A stretch of 64,000 bases of DNA from Sinomicrobium sp. (GTDB taxonomy: Bacteria > Bacteroidota > Bacteroidia > Flavobacteriales > Flavobacteriaceae), in NCBI GenBank assembly GCA_029266035.1, contig JAJUFH010000005.1:62001-126000 (forward strand). Reading direction: 5' to 3'. The notes under the pieces were generated by a model. The model ran no database searches, was not told the origin of the DNA, and was given only the letters and a program-made list of their open reading frames with translations. Of this stretch, positions 31,339 through 40,843 are shown piece by piece (the stretch's first letter is position 1; the number at the start of each line of letters is the position of its first letter). A program made the position numbers and the translations under genes.

Positions 31339-31785
31339 ATGCAGTCTTTAAATTTTCCACAATACGACTTTCGCTTCAAAAATAGAGAAAATAAAACCTA
31401 TATTTTTGATAGCATCCGTAAAAAATTCGTCCAACTCCAACCAGAAGAATGGGTACGGCAACACGTGGTTCAATTTCTAATCACCGAAAAGAACTACCCT
31501 GTCTCACTGATCAACGTAGAAAGGGAATTGCGGGTAAACGGTTTAAAGAAACGCTACGATGTTGTGGTATACAGTCCACTAGGAGAAATCACCCTTATTG
31601 TAGAATGCAAGGCCCCTTCGGTAGAAATCTCACAGCAGACCTTCGACCAAATAGCCAGATACAATCTCGCACTCAACGGACAATTCCTGATGATAACTAA
31701 CGGAATCCGCCATTATTTTTGCCGAATGGATTACCAACAGGAAAAATATATCTTTTTGCCTGATATTCCCGTTTATAGTCGTTAA
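31339..31785 (+). CDS. HsdR N-terminal-domain (PD-(D/E)XK-like) stand-alone protein
   Basis: LQPEEWVRQHVVQFLI...YPVSLINVERELRVNGLKKRYDVVVYSPLGEITLIVECKAPSV. Confidence 0.88.
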   Translation: MQSLNFPQYDFRFKNRENKTYIFDSIRKKFVQLQPEEWVRQHVVQFLITEKNYPVSLINVERELRVNGLKKRYDVVVYSPLGEITLIVECKAPSVEISQQTFDQIARYNLALNGQFLMITNGIRHYFCRMDYQQEKYIFLPDIPVYSR

Positions 31786-31858
31786 TTTGCAACCTTGACC
31801 GATAAAATTACATACAGACGGCGTGTTCTCTGCTATTTTACATCGCCTAGCCTTAACT

Positions 31859-32860
31859 ATGAAGACCGCTATTGTTATACTCAACTGGAATGGAAGATCG
31901 CTATTGGAAAAATTTATTCCCTCTGTATTACAGCACACTAAAGGGGCCGATATCTATGTGGCCGACAATGCTTCTACCGACGATTCTATCGCCTACTTAA
32001 ACGCCAACCATCCCGAAGTCAAAATTATTCGAAATAAAGAAAACGGCGGATTTGCCAAAGGGTACAACGATGCTCTTCAACAGGTAGATGCCGACATTTA
32101 TTGTCTGCTCAACTCCGATGTAGAAGTGACCCCAAACTGGTTATCTCCCATTTTAGAGATCTTTGAATCCGGAGAAGAGATCGCCATCGTCCAACCTAAA
32201 ATACTGGATTACTACCGCAAAGATATGTTTGAATACGCTGGTGCTGCCGGCGGATTTATAGATATGCTAGGATATCCGTTTTGCAGAGGACGGCTGTTTC
32301 AAACCCTCGAACAAGATCTCGGTCAGTACGACGATAGCTGTGAGATATTCTGGGCAACCGGTGCCGCTATGTTTATAAGAAGTGAAGTGTTTCACGAGTT
32401 GAGCGGATTTGACGAAGACTACTTTGCACATCAAGAAGAAATAGACCTTTGCTGGAGAGCCAAAAACAAAGGATATGTGGTGTTGTATACCGGAAAAAGT
32501 CATATCTATCACATGGGAGGAGCTACCCTGAACAATATGAACCCGAGAAAAACCTTTCTCAACTTTAGGAATTCGCTATTCTCACTCACTAAAAATGCGC
32601 CTGCAATTCGTATTTTCCCCCTTGTTTTGGCACGTTTGTTGTTGGATGGAATTGCGGGTATACGTTTTGTGTTTCAACTAAAGTTCAACCACTGTTGGGC
32701 TATTGTAAAAGCCCATTTTAGTTATTATGCAAATCTGAAAAAAATACTAAAAAAACGAACTAAGAGTAATAAGACGGGGTATTATTACGTTATTAGGTCG
32801 GTAGTTTGGTCGTATTATATTGCCGGTATAAGAGTATACCCGAAATTGTTTAAAGATTAA
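31859..32860 (+). CDS. Glycosyltransferase family 2
   Basis: MKTAIVILNWNGRSLLEKFIPSVL...VADNASTDDSIAYL; LLNSDVEVTPNWL; DEDYFAHQEEIDLCWRAK. Confidence 0.93.
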   Translation: MKTAIVILNWNGRSLLEKFIPSVLQHTKGADIYVADNASTDDSIAYLNANHPEVKIIRNKENGGFAKGYNDALQQVDADIYCLLNSDVEVTPNWLSPILEIFESGEEIAIVQPKILDYYRKDMFEYAGAAGGFIDMLGYPFCRGRLFQTLEQDLGQYDDSCEIFWATGAAMFIRSEVFHELSGFDEDYFAHQEEIDLCWRAKNKGYVVLYTGKSHIYHMGGATLNNMNPRKTFLNFRNSLFSLTKNAPAIRIFPLVLARLLLDGIAGIRFVFQLKFNHCWAIVKAHFSYYANLKKILKKRTKSNKTGYYYVIRSVVWSYYIAGIRVYPKLFKD

Positions 32861-32971
32861 TAAAAACATCTTGAATAATAAGAAGATTTTAATACTTTTG
32901 AGGCGAATTTTAAACCGAATGAACGCAATCACAAAAACAGATCTGCTAAGGCAGGCATAAATTTTAAAAAG

Positions 32972-33811
32972 ATGAAAAAAATAGTATTATTTGGAGCAGG
33001 TATTGCCATTTTCTTTTCTTCGTGCGTATCGCAAAAGAAGTATTCAGAACTAGAGGCAAAACAAAAAGAAACCCAAGACTTGCTGAATTCAGCTACAGTG
33101 AAATTGAATTCTTGTTTGGAGAGTAAATCGAGACTCGAAGCCGACAATCAAAGTTTGAGATCGGAAAAGAACGCACTTATCGACAATATGGGAAATCTGA
33201 CCACCTTGTCTAAAAAAGGTGCTGAAAACCTAGAAAAATCACTGGAAAGTCTAAGAGAAAAAGACATGCGTATTCAGCGTCTTCAAGATGCTATGACCAA
33301 AAAAGACTCTGTAACCCTCGCTTTGGTTACCAGTTTGAAAGGTGTTTTGGGCAACCTCAACGACGAAGACATCGAAATCAGTGTTGAAAAAGGTGTGGTA
33401 TTTGTTTCTATTTCAGACAAACTGTTGTTTAGAAGCGGAAGCTATACGGTAACCGACAGAGCTAAAGAAGTACTCGGAAAAGTGGCTACAGTAGTAAACA
33501 ACAAACCCGATTTTGAGTTTATGGTAGAAGGTCACACCGACAATATGCCTATCAAACGCGCCGGTATAGAAGACAACTGGGATCTCAGTGTACACAGAGC
33601 TACTGCAGTAGTGCGCATATTGCAAAACGAATTTAACGTATCTCCTGAAAGAATGACAGCTGCAGGTAGAAGCTACTACATTCCCGTAGCCGATAACGAC
33701 ACCGCAGCCGGACGCGCTAGAAATAGAAGAACTCGTATCGTTGTACTGCCCAAATTGGATCAGTTTTACGGTATGATTGAAGATACTATGAAAGATATGT
33801 CTAAGAAATAA
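32972..33811 (+). CDS. OmpA-family lipoprotein
   Basis: Lipobox IFFSSCVSQKKYSELE, coiled coil, VEGHTDNMPI...NWDLSVHRATAVVRIL...GRARNRRTRIVV. Confidence 0.94.
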   Translation: MKKIVLFGAGIAIFFSSCVSQKKYSELEAKQKETQDLLNSATVKLNSCLESKSRLEADNQSLRSEKNALIDNMGNLTTLSKKGAENLEKSLESLREKDMRIQRLQDAMTKKDSVTLALVTSLKGVLGNLNDEDIEISVEKGVVFVSISDKLLFRSGSYTVTDRAKEVLGKVATVVNNKPDFEFMVEGHTDNMPIKRAGIEDNWDLSVHRATAVVRILQNEFNVSPERMTAAGRSYYIPVADNDTAAGRARNRRTRIVVLPKLDQFYGMIEDTMKDMSKK

Positions 33812-33838
33812 TTAGACCTTTCTTACAAGGCTTTAGAA

Positions 33839-33872
33839 AAGGGCTGCTCGCATTTGAGCAGCCCTTTTTTTA
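33839..33872 (+). terminator. Rho-independent terminator after ompA-like gene
   Basis: GGGCTGCTC-gcattt-GAGCAGCCC followed by T7. Confidence 0.9.
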
Positions 33873-33920
33873 TGGTAATTAATGACTATCTTTGCTACAA
33901 TATCACAAGTTTAGCTAAGC

Positions 33921-34229
33921 ATGAACAGACTAAAAAAGCGCTGGGGGATCCATTCCAATATACAACTCTTCGTTATCATTGTGGTGTTTGCAATTACAGG
34001 ATCTTCTTCCGCTAAGCTGTCCGGACCTCTACTCGAATTTTTACAGTTAGATCAAGACAGTATGCACAGTGCATTGTACTGGTTACTGCGCCTAGTACTT
34101 ATTTTTCCCATATACCAAGTATTACTCGTGTTATTCGGGTGGCTATTTGGTCAGTTTGCCTTTTTCTGGAATTTTGAAAAGAAAATGCTAAGGCGTATGG
34201 GACTGGGGTTTATATTCGGAAACGAATAA
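33921..34229 (+). CDS. DUF6787-like membrane protein
   Basis: MNRLKKRWGIHSNIQLFVIIVVFAITGSSSAKLSGPLLEFL...FGWLFGQFAFFWNFEKKMLRRMGL. Confidence 0.8.
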   Translation: MNRLKKRWGIHSNIQLFVIIVVFAITGSSSAKLSGPLLEFLQLDQDSMHSALYWLLRLVLIFPIYQVLLVLFGWLFGQFAFFWNFEKKMLRRMGLGFIFGNE

Positions 34230-34243
34230 AACCAAGTCTGTAT

Positions 34244-34645
34244 TCAAGAACAATTTTCGCAGATACCACTCAACAACAAAGACGATTTTTTGACTACAAA
34301 TCCTTTTGGAGTGTGTACCCCCGGGATCTCAGTATCGGGAAGACAATAGGTCTGATCGCAATTATCGCATTTAAAATGCACATGAGCCGCTTTGCCCTCT
34401 TGTAAGGTCAGAGCGTATTTAACTCCGCCACTACCGTCGTTTACCGCGTGGATTATCCCCTTGTCCTCAAAGCTGTTTAAAGTTCGATACACGGTAGATT
34501 TATCAAAGCCCTCTCCCAACTCTTCGCTGATATCGTTATAAGATATGGCGTGACTGCTGTTGAGCAACAACGACAAAATATCGATACGAGTGGTAGTCCG
34601 TTTAAGTCGATTGTTTTTTAAAATATGATCTATTGCTTTTTCCAT
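34244..34645 (-). CDS. Fur-family transcriptional regulator (possibly Zur-like)
   Basis: RTTTRIDILSLLLNSSHAISYNDISEEL...DKSTVYRTLNSFEDKGIIH; HVHFKCDNCDQTYCL and C-terminal CENCS metal-site cysteines. Confidence 0.9.
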   Translation of the reverse strand: MEKAIDHILKNNRLKRTTTRIDILSLLLNSSHAISYNDISEELGEGFDKSTVYRTLNSFEDKGIIHAVNDGSGGVKYALTLQEGKAAHVHFKCDNCDQTYCLPDTEIPGVHTPKGFVVKKSSLLLSGICENCS

Positions 34646-34735
34646 ACGTCAAATCGTCATCATCTGTGTCCGTGTCCATATCCTTCCCTATAAAAAATAT
34701 GCTGTGGAATGGGAGGCGATGGACGAGCCATCCCC

Positions 34736-35176
34736 CTACAGGGCAAAACCGTTGGCATTTTTCAAAATGTAGTTACAGTGGTTTATATCGTTTACATTGA
34801 GCTCCAACACACCGGTAATGGTGACTACCTCGTCGGTCTTAAACTCAGGGGTTTCGGTAAACTTGATTTCAATTACCGATTCCGGTCCGCCACCACCACA
34901 GAAAAAACAAGAAGCCATAGGGTTTTGAGAGAGCATAAATATCCCATCTTCAGGCGACAGGTTTAGAAAATAGCCAGTTACAGAAATCTCTTTGCCCTCC
35001 AATGCTTTTACACTTTGTCCGAAAGTGGGTACCAGAAAATATCCATCGCTATCGTCGAAGTATTTTGAAGCAAACTCAACATCGGTCAGATCGTCCCAAG
35101 TCACTTCTTGCTGTGCCTGTGCGCTACACAAGCCCCACAATAACAATGCTGTACTGTATATTATTTTTTTAATCAT
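34736..35176 (-). CDS. Periplasmic/secreted hypothetical protein of ABC operon
   Basis: Signal peptide MIKKIIYSTALLLWGLCSAQAQQ; EVTWDDLTDVEFASKYF; CFFCGGGGPESVIEI; coupled to the upstream permease gene. Confidence 0.8.
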   Translation of the reverse strand: MIKKIIYSTALLLWGLCSAQAQQEVTWDDLTDVEFASKYFDDSDGYFLVPTFGQSVKALEGKEISVTGYFLNLSPEDGIFMLSQNPMASCFFCGGGGPESVIEIKFTETPEFKTDEVVTITGVLELNVNDINHCNYILKNANGFAL

Positions 35177-36374
35177 CCTCAGATAAAATTTTAGACACAT
35201 TCAGATAAAAGACCGGCACTGCGGCCAATACCGTAGCAAATATCGTCAATATTACGGTAAAAATAAACAAAAACACCTCCTCTTTCATTATGCCTGCACT
35301 CCCTAAAGCATAGCGGTAACTCTCTTCTACATAACTGCCGAGTACGAACATTCCCAGTCTGCTGAAAACAATGCCTGCCAGAAAACCTACAACACCGATT
35401 AGCAGTCCTTCTACCACTACAGCCAACAACAGCTGTCCTCTCGATGCCCCGTAGGTACGCAACAGTGCCATTTCGTATTTTCGTTCCCTCACCGCCTTGT
35501 AGAGATTCACAAAAATGCTGATACCCGATACCAACATAATTACCCCGGCAATAAACGCAATAGCCCTGCTCCCTGCACTCAGCAAAGTGGTAAGCCTTTC
35601 AATCTCGTAATTGGGCAAGGCGGCCTGCATATTGGTGTTGTCGTTTATCATTCGCGGCAAACTTACCATCCCCATAGGATTTTTAAATTTGATAAGCATA
35701 GAGGTAATCTCTCTATCAGCGTCAGCAATTGGCGCTTGCTCGCGATGCTCTTCTCCGTGATCGTGTACCATCCACACACTTTGTAAATCACAAATAATCA
35801 ACTGGTCTGCCACTGTATTAGTGGGCTTAAGTATCCCCACTACAGTAAAAGGATGGTGGTCGTGATGTTCCGCACTCTTGTCCATCAGTCCGTGTGAGCC
35901 CGAGAAAGTACTGCCTACTTCCAGCTGCAACCGTTCTGCGGCAAGAGCACCTACCACTACTTCAAGAGGTTTCTCCCATACACGTCCTTCCCAGATCTCT
36001 GCATGGTATAACTCCAAGAACGGCTTTTCGGTACCCAATATGCGATAGCCTTTGTAATTGTCGCCATAAGAAACCGGTATCCCTTGCTTTACCAGCGGAT
36101 TTCGCACTATCTTTTTAGCTTTGGCAAAATTGATATTCCCGGTAGGGACATCTACGTGCAATACAGACGACAATACCAGTTGCAACGGGCTCCCCTTAGC
36201 TCCCATCACCATATCGATTCCTCTGATATTACCAGCCAGCTTGTTGTCTAGCTGTCGGGTTACCTGAAACATCAGCGAAATAAGGCCAATACTCAACAAC
36301 ATCAATACAATGCTAAGCAATGTGCTCAGCGGATTGGACAAGGCGTTTTTTATACCTAACTTATATATGTTCAT
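35169..36374 (-). CDS. ABC transporter permease (FtsX/MacB-type)
   Basis: Four TM segments, MacB-like periplasmic domain, VRERKYEMALLRTYGASRGQLLL; His-rich loops (EHHDHH, VHDHGEEH). Confidence 0.9.
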   Translation of the reverse strand: MNIYKLGIKNALSNPLSTLLSIVLMLLSIGLISLMFQVTRQLDNKLAGNIRGIDMVMGAKGSPLQLVLSSVLHVDVPTGNINFAKAKKIVRNPLVKQGIPVSYGDNYKGYRILGTEKPFLELYHAEIWEGRVWEKPLEVVVGALAAERLQLEVGSTFSGSHGLMDKSAEHHDHHPFTVVGILKPTNTVADQLIICDLQSVWMVHDHGEEHREQAPIADADREITSMLIKFKNPMGMVSLPRMINDNTNMQAALPNYEIERLTTLLSAGSRAIAFIAGVIMLVSGISIFVNLYKAVRERKYEMALLRTYGASRGQLLLAVVVEGLLIGVVGFLAGIVFSRLGMFVLGSYVEESYRYALGSAGIMKEEVFLFIFTVILTIFATVLAAVPVFYLNVSKILSEDD

Positions 36375-36997
36375 AATCGGATACTATTGGAAAATTGAGA
36401 AGATAAACGACTATCGTGGGTAATTACCAGCAGGCTTGCTCCGGTTTGTTCGGCCTGCTCTCTCAGCAAATTGATCACTGCACTACAGTTCTTGTCGTCC
36501 AAACTAGAGGTAGGCTCATCTGCCAGAATAAGATCGGGCTTGTTTACCAAGGCTGCTGCGATAGAAACCCGCTGTTTCTGTCCCTCGCTTAAATTTGCCC
36601 CATAAGCACTCGCCTTATCGCCTATATTGAGTCGTTCCAGTATTTCCATGACGCCTTTGCGATCTTGTCCCACCCCGGAAAGATGTTGTATCAACAGTAG
36701 GTTCTCCACTACCGTAAGTGCTTTTACCAACCTAGATTTTTGAAACACTATGCCTATGTGTTGTCCCCTAAACTGGTCCAGTTTCCGCTGCGACAGTGTA
36801 CTTATATCTGTCTCCCCTATTTGTATCTTCCCCTTTTGCGGACGAAGCAAGCCCGCCAAAAGGTGGAGAAAAGTGGTTTTCCCTACCCCCGACTCCCCTA
36901 AAATAAGGAGATAGCCGTGTTTGTCTATTGCTATATCGGGAAAGTCAAAGCTGTGTTGGTCGTCATATCCAAAACGGAGACCAGTGGTTTTTATCAT
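36371..36997 (-). CDS. ABC transporter ATP-binding protein
   Basis: GESGVGKTTFLHLLAGLL; NLSEGQKQRVSIAAALVNKPDLILADEPTSSLD. Confidence 0.93.
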   Translation of the reverse strand: MIKTTGLRFGYDDQHSFDFPDIAIDKHGYLLILGESGVGKTTFLHLLAGLLRPQKGKIQIGETDISTLSQRKLDQFRGQHIGIVFQKSRLVKALTVVENLLLIQHLSGVGQDRKGVMEILERLNIGDKASAYGANLSEGQKQRVSIAAALVNKPDLILADEPTSSLDDKNCSAVINLLREQAEQTGASLLVITHDSRLSSQFSNSIRL

Positions 36998-37024
36998 AGT
37001 AGTACAAGGGTTTTATAACTGTCA

Positions 37025-37054
37025 CAAAGGTATAAAAGACTTTCTTTAATGCAA
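37025..37054 (-). promoter_or_regulatory. Predicted sigma-A-type promoter of ABC/Fur operon
   Basis: Minus strand TTG (37054-37052)-N19-TACCTTTG (37032-37025). Confidence 0.7.
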
Positions 37055-37066
37055 TTTTGTTGCATT
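37048..37066. promoter_or_regulatory. Predicted operator: AATGCAA-TTTTG-TTGCATT palindrome
   Basis: Perfect 7-bp arms, 5-bp centre; overlaps the -33 element of the promoter above. Confidence 0.6.
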
Positions 37067-37139
37067 TAAATTTTAGTTAATTATATTCGCACACTGCGGT
37101 ACACGAACTCAGGCAAGCCGTACTTTATACACCCAACAC

Positions 37140-37466
37140 TTATTTATCCAGCTCATCTGTAGTATCTACCTCTATCACTTCCGGGGCTTCTTTTTTGATC
37201 ACATAAACATAGAGCCAAGTTAAGGTAAAAGTCGGCACTACATCAAATCCCGGTGCCAATTCTTCTACCAGTGACACCACTGCAGCAATTTTACCGGTTT
37301 GTCCTTTGTACATTCTAGCTATTAGCCAGGCCGAAACTGGGGCCCATATCACATCGGTAAACTCTCCGACACCTGGGATTGCAAAAGACAGATATCCAAG
37401 GGCATCGAACAGTAAACCGAGAAGCAATTTTTTGTATTTTCCACTCATATTTTCGAGTTTTGTCAT
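37140..37466 (-). CDS. Small hypothetical membrane protein
   Basis: KLLLGLLFDALGYLSFAIPGVGEFTDVIWAPVSAWLIARMYKG... Confidence 0.75.
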   Translation of the reverse strand: MTKLENMSGKYKKLLLGLLFDALGYLSFAIPGVGEFTDVIWAPVSAWLIARMYKGQTGKIAAVVSLVEELAPGFDVVPTFTLTWLYVYVIKKEAPEVIEVDTTDELDK

Positions 37467-37482
37467 ATCGACAACGATATGT

Positions 37483-38079
37483 TTAAGAAAGATCCGATCC
37501 GATAAGGCGGAGAAACTCTGTTCTCGTCTCTACCTTTTCAAAAACACCTCTAAAGCCCGAGGTGGTGGTCACCGAATTCTGTTTCTGTACTCCTCTCATC
37601 ATCATACACATATGGCAAGCTTCGATCACTACGGCAACTCCCTGTGGTTTTAATGTTGAATTGATACATTCCAGTATGTCGTGAGTGAGTCTTTCTTGAA
37701 CTTGCAAACGCCTGGAAAACACATCTACCACCCTCGGAATCTTGCTCAAGCCTACAATCTGTCCGTTCGGAATATAAGCCACGTGTGCCTTGCCGAAAAA
37801 AGGAAGCATATGATGTTCACAAAGCGAATAAACCTCTATATCTTTTACCACCACCATATCGTTATAGCCTTCGCGAAAGGTAGCAGCTTTCAATATCTCT
37901 TGCGGATTCTGTTGATACCCTTGGGTGAGAAACTGCATGGCTTTGGCTGCCCGCTCCGGAGTTTTGAGAAGTCCTTCCCGTGTGGGGTCTTCTCCCAAAT
38001 CTGAAATTATGGTTTGATAACGTTGCTTTATCTCATCGGTCACCTCGAGGTTGTATTCCTCAAATTTTCTGTATCCCAT
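37483..38079 (-). CDS. folE: GTP cyclohydrolase I
   Basis: [75 protein letters not shown]. Confidence 0.96.
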   Translation of the reverse strand: MGYRKFEEYNLEVTDEIKQRYQTIISDLGEDPTREGLLKTPERAAKAMQFLTQGYQQNPQEILKAATFREGYNDMVVVKDIEVYSLCEHHMLPFFGKAHVAYIPNGQIVGLSKIPRVVDVFSRRLQVQERLTHDILECINSTLKPQGVAVVIEACHMCMMMRGVQKQNSVTTTSGFRGVFEKVETRTEFLRLIGSDLS

Positions 38080-38312
38080 ATATTGTTTATTGTATTGTAT
38101 CTAATATTATTCTTCGCCAAATCCACACCCAACGCTACAGACCAATCCACTTGATTACATCTGTGCCTTCCCTGCCGACCGACTTATTCCAGCGTTGTTT
38201 TAAGTCCGTTTTAAAGGTAATAATAAAAATTCACATCCCATTTTGTTTACAACTCCCATATAAAAGTTATTTTTGAACTTTCACGCTCTAAAAAGCGGAA
38301 ACAACTATTGCT

Positions 38313-38969
38313 ATGATAAAAGCTGTAAATATCCACAAATGCTTCGGAGATCTCGAAGTACTCAAGGGAGTTTCTCTCGATATCGCCAAAGGAGAGATCG
38401 TCTCTATAGTAGGTGCTTCTGGAGCGGGAAAAACAACCCTGCTGCAAATTCTCGGCACCCTCGATACCATGAGTAATGCAGACGGAAAACTATTTGTAAA
38501 CGACATAGAAATATCGGGGCTCAACGCGCGCAAGCTCGCTCGATTCCGAAATACACATATAGGTTTTATCTTTCAGTTTCACCAGCTTTTACCCGAGTTT
38601 ACCGCTCTTGAAAACGTTTGTATACCGGCCTTTATTGCCGGAAAAGCACGCAAAGAAACCGAGGCTAGAGCTGTTGAGCTCCTCGATTTTTTAAATCTCT
38701 CTCACCGCAAAAACCACAAGCCCAAAGCTTTATCGGGAGGCGAACAGCAACGCGTAGCCGTGGCGAGAGCTTTGATTAACAAACCCGACATTATCTTTGC
38801 CGACGAACCCAGTGGTAATTTGGACTCCGAATCGGCAGAAGCCCTTCATCAACTCTTTTTTAAACTTCGCGACGAATTCGAACAAACCTTCGTAATCGTC
38901 ACCCACAACGAGGAATTAGCCGATATGGCCGACCGAAAACTCGTGATGGTTGACGGCAATATCATTTAG
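38313..38969 (+). CDS. ABC transporter ATP-binding protein (LolD-like)
   Basis: [51 protein letters not shown]. Confidence 0.92.
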   Translation: MIKAVNIHKCFGDLEVLKGVSLDIAKGEIVSIVGASGAGKTTLLQILGTLDTMSNADGKLFVNDIEISGLNARKLARFRNTHIGFIFQFHQLLPEFTALENVCIPAFIAGKARKETEARAVELLDFLNLSHRKNHKPKALSGGEQQRVAVARALINKPDIIFADEPSGNLDSESAEALHQLFFKLRDEFEQTFVIVTHNEELADMADRKLVMVDGNII

Positions 38970-39045
38970 GAAAAATCATTTTGGCACGCTCATTGATACA
39001 CTGCTAATAACTGCCCCGTTATTTCTTAATTTAAAAAGTGAAGCT

Positions 39046-40218
39046 ATGAGACGAATAATGATGACAATCGCGGTTATAGTCCTGAGCCTGAGCCCAGCTT
39101 TGGTGTCGGCCTCGGCTCCCGGATCCGCTAGGTATAACGATTCCTTTATATTTGTAGAAGACGGTATTACATTTTCGGTATTTCCAAATGGAGAATTCGA
39201 CTTTTATGTAGACAACAGCCCTCATATAAGTGCCGGTGTAAATCTAGGTAATGTAAACATCAGTTTTAACTCCGGATACAACTACGACGCCTATGTGCAA
39301 TACGACGATTACGGAGCTGTTATTCAGGTATTAAACACTCCTGTTTTTTACGATTATTACGGTCGTGTTTCTCGAATCGGATCGATAAATGTGTATTACG
39401 ATGTCAACAGAGTTGTACGAATAGGTGGTTTGCATGTCTATTACGATGCCTACGGAGCCTTTAGCCGCTTTACAGGTTATATCAATGTGTACAACAGAAC
39501 CTATGTATACAATCCGTTTCACCGTTATTTTGCAAGGCCTATGGCTCAATACTGTATCATAAATACCCGTCCTTACAGAAGGTATTACAACCCTGTGCGA
39601 TACAGCTATTACAAACCTTATCGCAATAATTCAAGACGTGTGTATGCCAGAGTGGGGCGAACTTATCACTACAAAGAAAACAACAGAAGAAGTATATACG
39701 CCAACGACCGTAGGGTAAAAAGACAAGACTATACTTCTTACAGGAGAGAACTCGCCAGCAGAAGCAGTAGAGAAAGTGGTCCGACTACGGTGAGACAAAC
39801 CAGTAACAACAGAAGAAGTTATACTACACCCAATGGCAACAGTGCAAACACTCGTTCTACCTACAGAAACACTGCTGCATCGCGGAGTGTGAGTAATACC
39901 GCTGCAAGAAGAAGTAACAGCGTACAGCGACCAGCTACTAGTACACAGCGGAATACACGTAATAATAGTGTACAAAGATCTACAGCTCCTAGACAGGTAA
40001 AGAGATCTACAGCACCCAGACAGGTACAAAGATCTACAGCTCCTAGACAGGTACAAAGATCTACGGCGCCCAGACAGGTAAGGAGATCTACGGCGCCCAG
40101 ACAGGTAAGGAGATCTACAGCGCCTAGACAAGTGCAAAAGTCTGCCAGAACTACGGTAAAAAGACAGGCGAGTACTCCGAGAAGAGCTTCATCTTCATCG
40201 GTAAGAAGCCGAAGATAG
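39046..40218 (+). CDS. Secreted Tyr/Arg-rich protein with C-terminal 9-aa repeats
   Basis: MRRIMMTIAVIVLSLSPALVSA signal; YDYYGRVSRIGSINVYYD repeats; six RSTAPRQVx repeats. Confidence 0.8.
   Translation: MRRIMMTIAVIVLSLSPALVSASAPGSARYNDSFIFVEDGITFSVFPNGEFDFYVDNSPHISAGVNLGNVNISFNSGYNYDAYVQYDDYGAVIQVLNTPVFYDYYGRVSRIGSINVYYDVNRVVRIGGLHVYYDAYGAFSRFTGYINVYNRTYVYNPFHRYFARPMAQYCIINTRPYRRYYNPVRYSYYKPYRNNSRRVYARVGRTYHYKENNRRSIYANDRRVKRQDYTSYRRELASRSSRESGPTTVRQTSNNRRSYTTPNGNSANTRSTYRNTAASRSVSNTAARRSNSVQRPATSTQRNTRNNSVQRSTAPRQVKRSTAPRQVQRSTAPRQVQRSTAPRQVRRSTAPRQVRRSTAPRQVQKSARTTVKRQASTPRRASSSSVRSRR
39976..40137 (+). repeat. 27-bp in-frame tandem repeat (6 copies) encoding RSTAPRQV[Q/K/R]
   Basis: agatctacagctcctagacaggtacaa units read directly. 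Confidence 0.9.
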
Positions 40219-40240
40219 TTAGTTTTTTAGGTTAAAGATG

Positions 40241-40276
40241 AAAAGTCTGCAGTACTTCGGTCTGCAGGCTTTTTTA
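40241..40276 (+). terminator. Rho-independent terminator
   Basis: AAAGTCTGCAG-tacttcggt-CTGCAGGCTTT + T run. Confidence 0.75.
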
Positions 40277-40286
40277 TTGATTTGTT

Positions 40287-40547
40287 TTACTTTCCGTAGT
40301 GATAACGACAGGCTGCAATCAGGATTTCGCCATTTTCATATTTATAAACCAATCGATGTTCTGAGGTTATCCGTCTCGACCAATAGCCTTGTAAATCTCC
40401 CTTTAATGCCTCGGGTTTCCCTATGCCTTCAAAAGGAGTTCGCATAACGCTTTTAATCAATTCATTAACGCGTTTTACGATTTTTTTGTCAAACTTTTGC
40501 CAATACAAATAGTCTTCCCAAGACGATGTAGACCAAACCAATCTCAT
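40287..40547 (-). CDS. yoeB: Txe/YoeB-family toxin
   Basis: WEDYLYWQKFDKKIVKRVNELIKSVMRTPFEGIGKPEALKGDLQGYWSRRITSEHRLVYKY...CRYHY. Confidence 0.95.
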   Translation of the reverse strand: MRLVWSTSSWEDYLYWQKFDKKIVKRVNELIKSVMRTPFEGIGKPEALKGDLQGYWSRRITSEHRLVYKYENGEILIAACRYHYGK

Positions 40548-40796
40548 CTATTCGATCAAATCCTTTTGAATGCCTTTGCCAGCCTCTAGTTCTTTGATAG
40601 AGTTTAATAGAACATCTCTGTTTGCCCCGGTCAATAAATAAGTGGTTTCTTTTAAAGAATTGTATTCGTCCAATGATATCAATACCAAATCTTTACCGTT
40701 TTTACGTTTGATAACGATATCACTCATATCATTGATTACCTTGTCCAGCCAATGCTTTAGATTGGAACGAAATTCTGTGTAATTCACTGTCTCCAT
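40548..40796 (-). CDS. yefM: Phd/YefM-family antitoxin
   Basis: METVNYTEFRSNLKHWLDKVINDMSDIVIKRKNGKDLVLISLDEYNSLKETTYLL; adjacent to the toxin gene. Confidence 0.94.
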   Translation of the reverse strand: METVNYTEFRSNLKHWLDKVINDMSDIVIKRKNGKDLVLISLDEYNSLKETTYLLTGANRDVLLNSIKELEAGKGIQKDLIE

Positions 40797-40817
40797 AGTA
40801 CAAATATACTAAAAAAA

Positions 40818-40833
40818 GTACTTGATTAAGTAC
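40818..40833. promoter_or_regulatory. Probable YefM/YoeB autoregulatory operator
   Basis: GTACTT-gatt-AAGTAC palindrome ~20 bp upstream of the antitoxin start; TATATTTG -7 box at 40801-40808 (minus strand). Confidence 0.6.
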
Positions 40834-40843
40834 CTTATTTAAT

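Noticed and set aside
39631-40137. 168-aa minus-strand ORF (SPYLSGRRRSPYLSGRRRS...)
   Set aside because: Shadow of the 27-bp coding repeat on the opposite strand.
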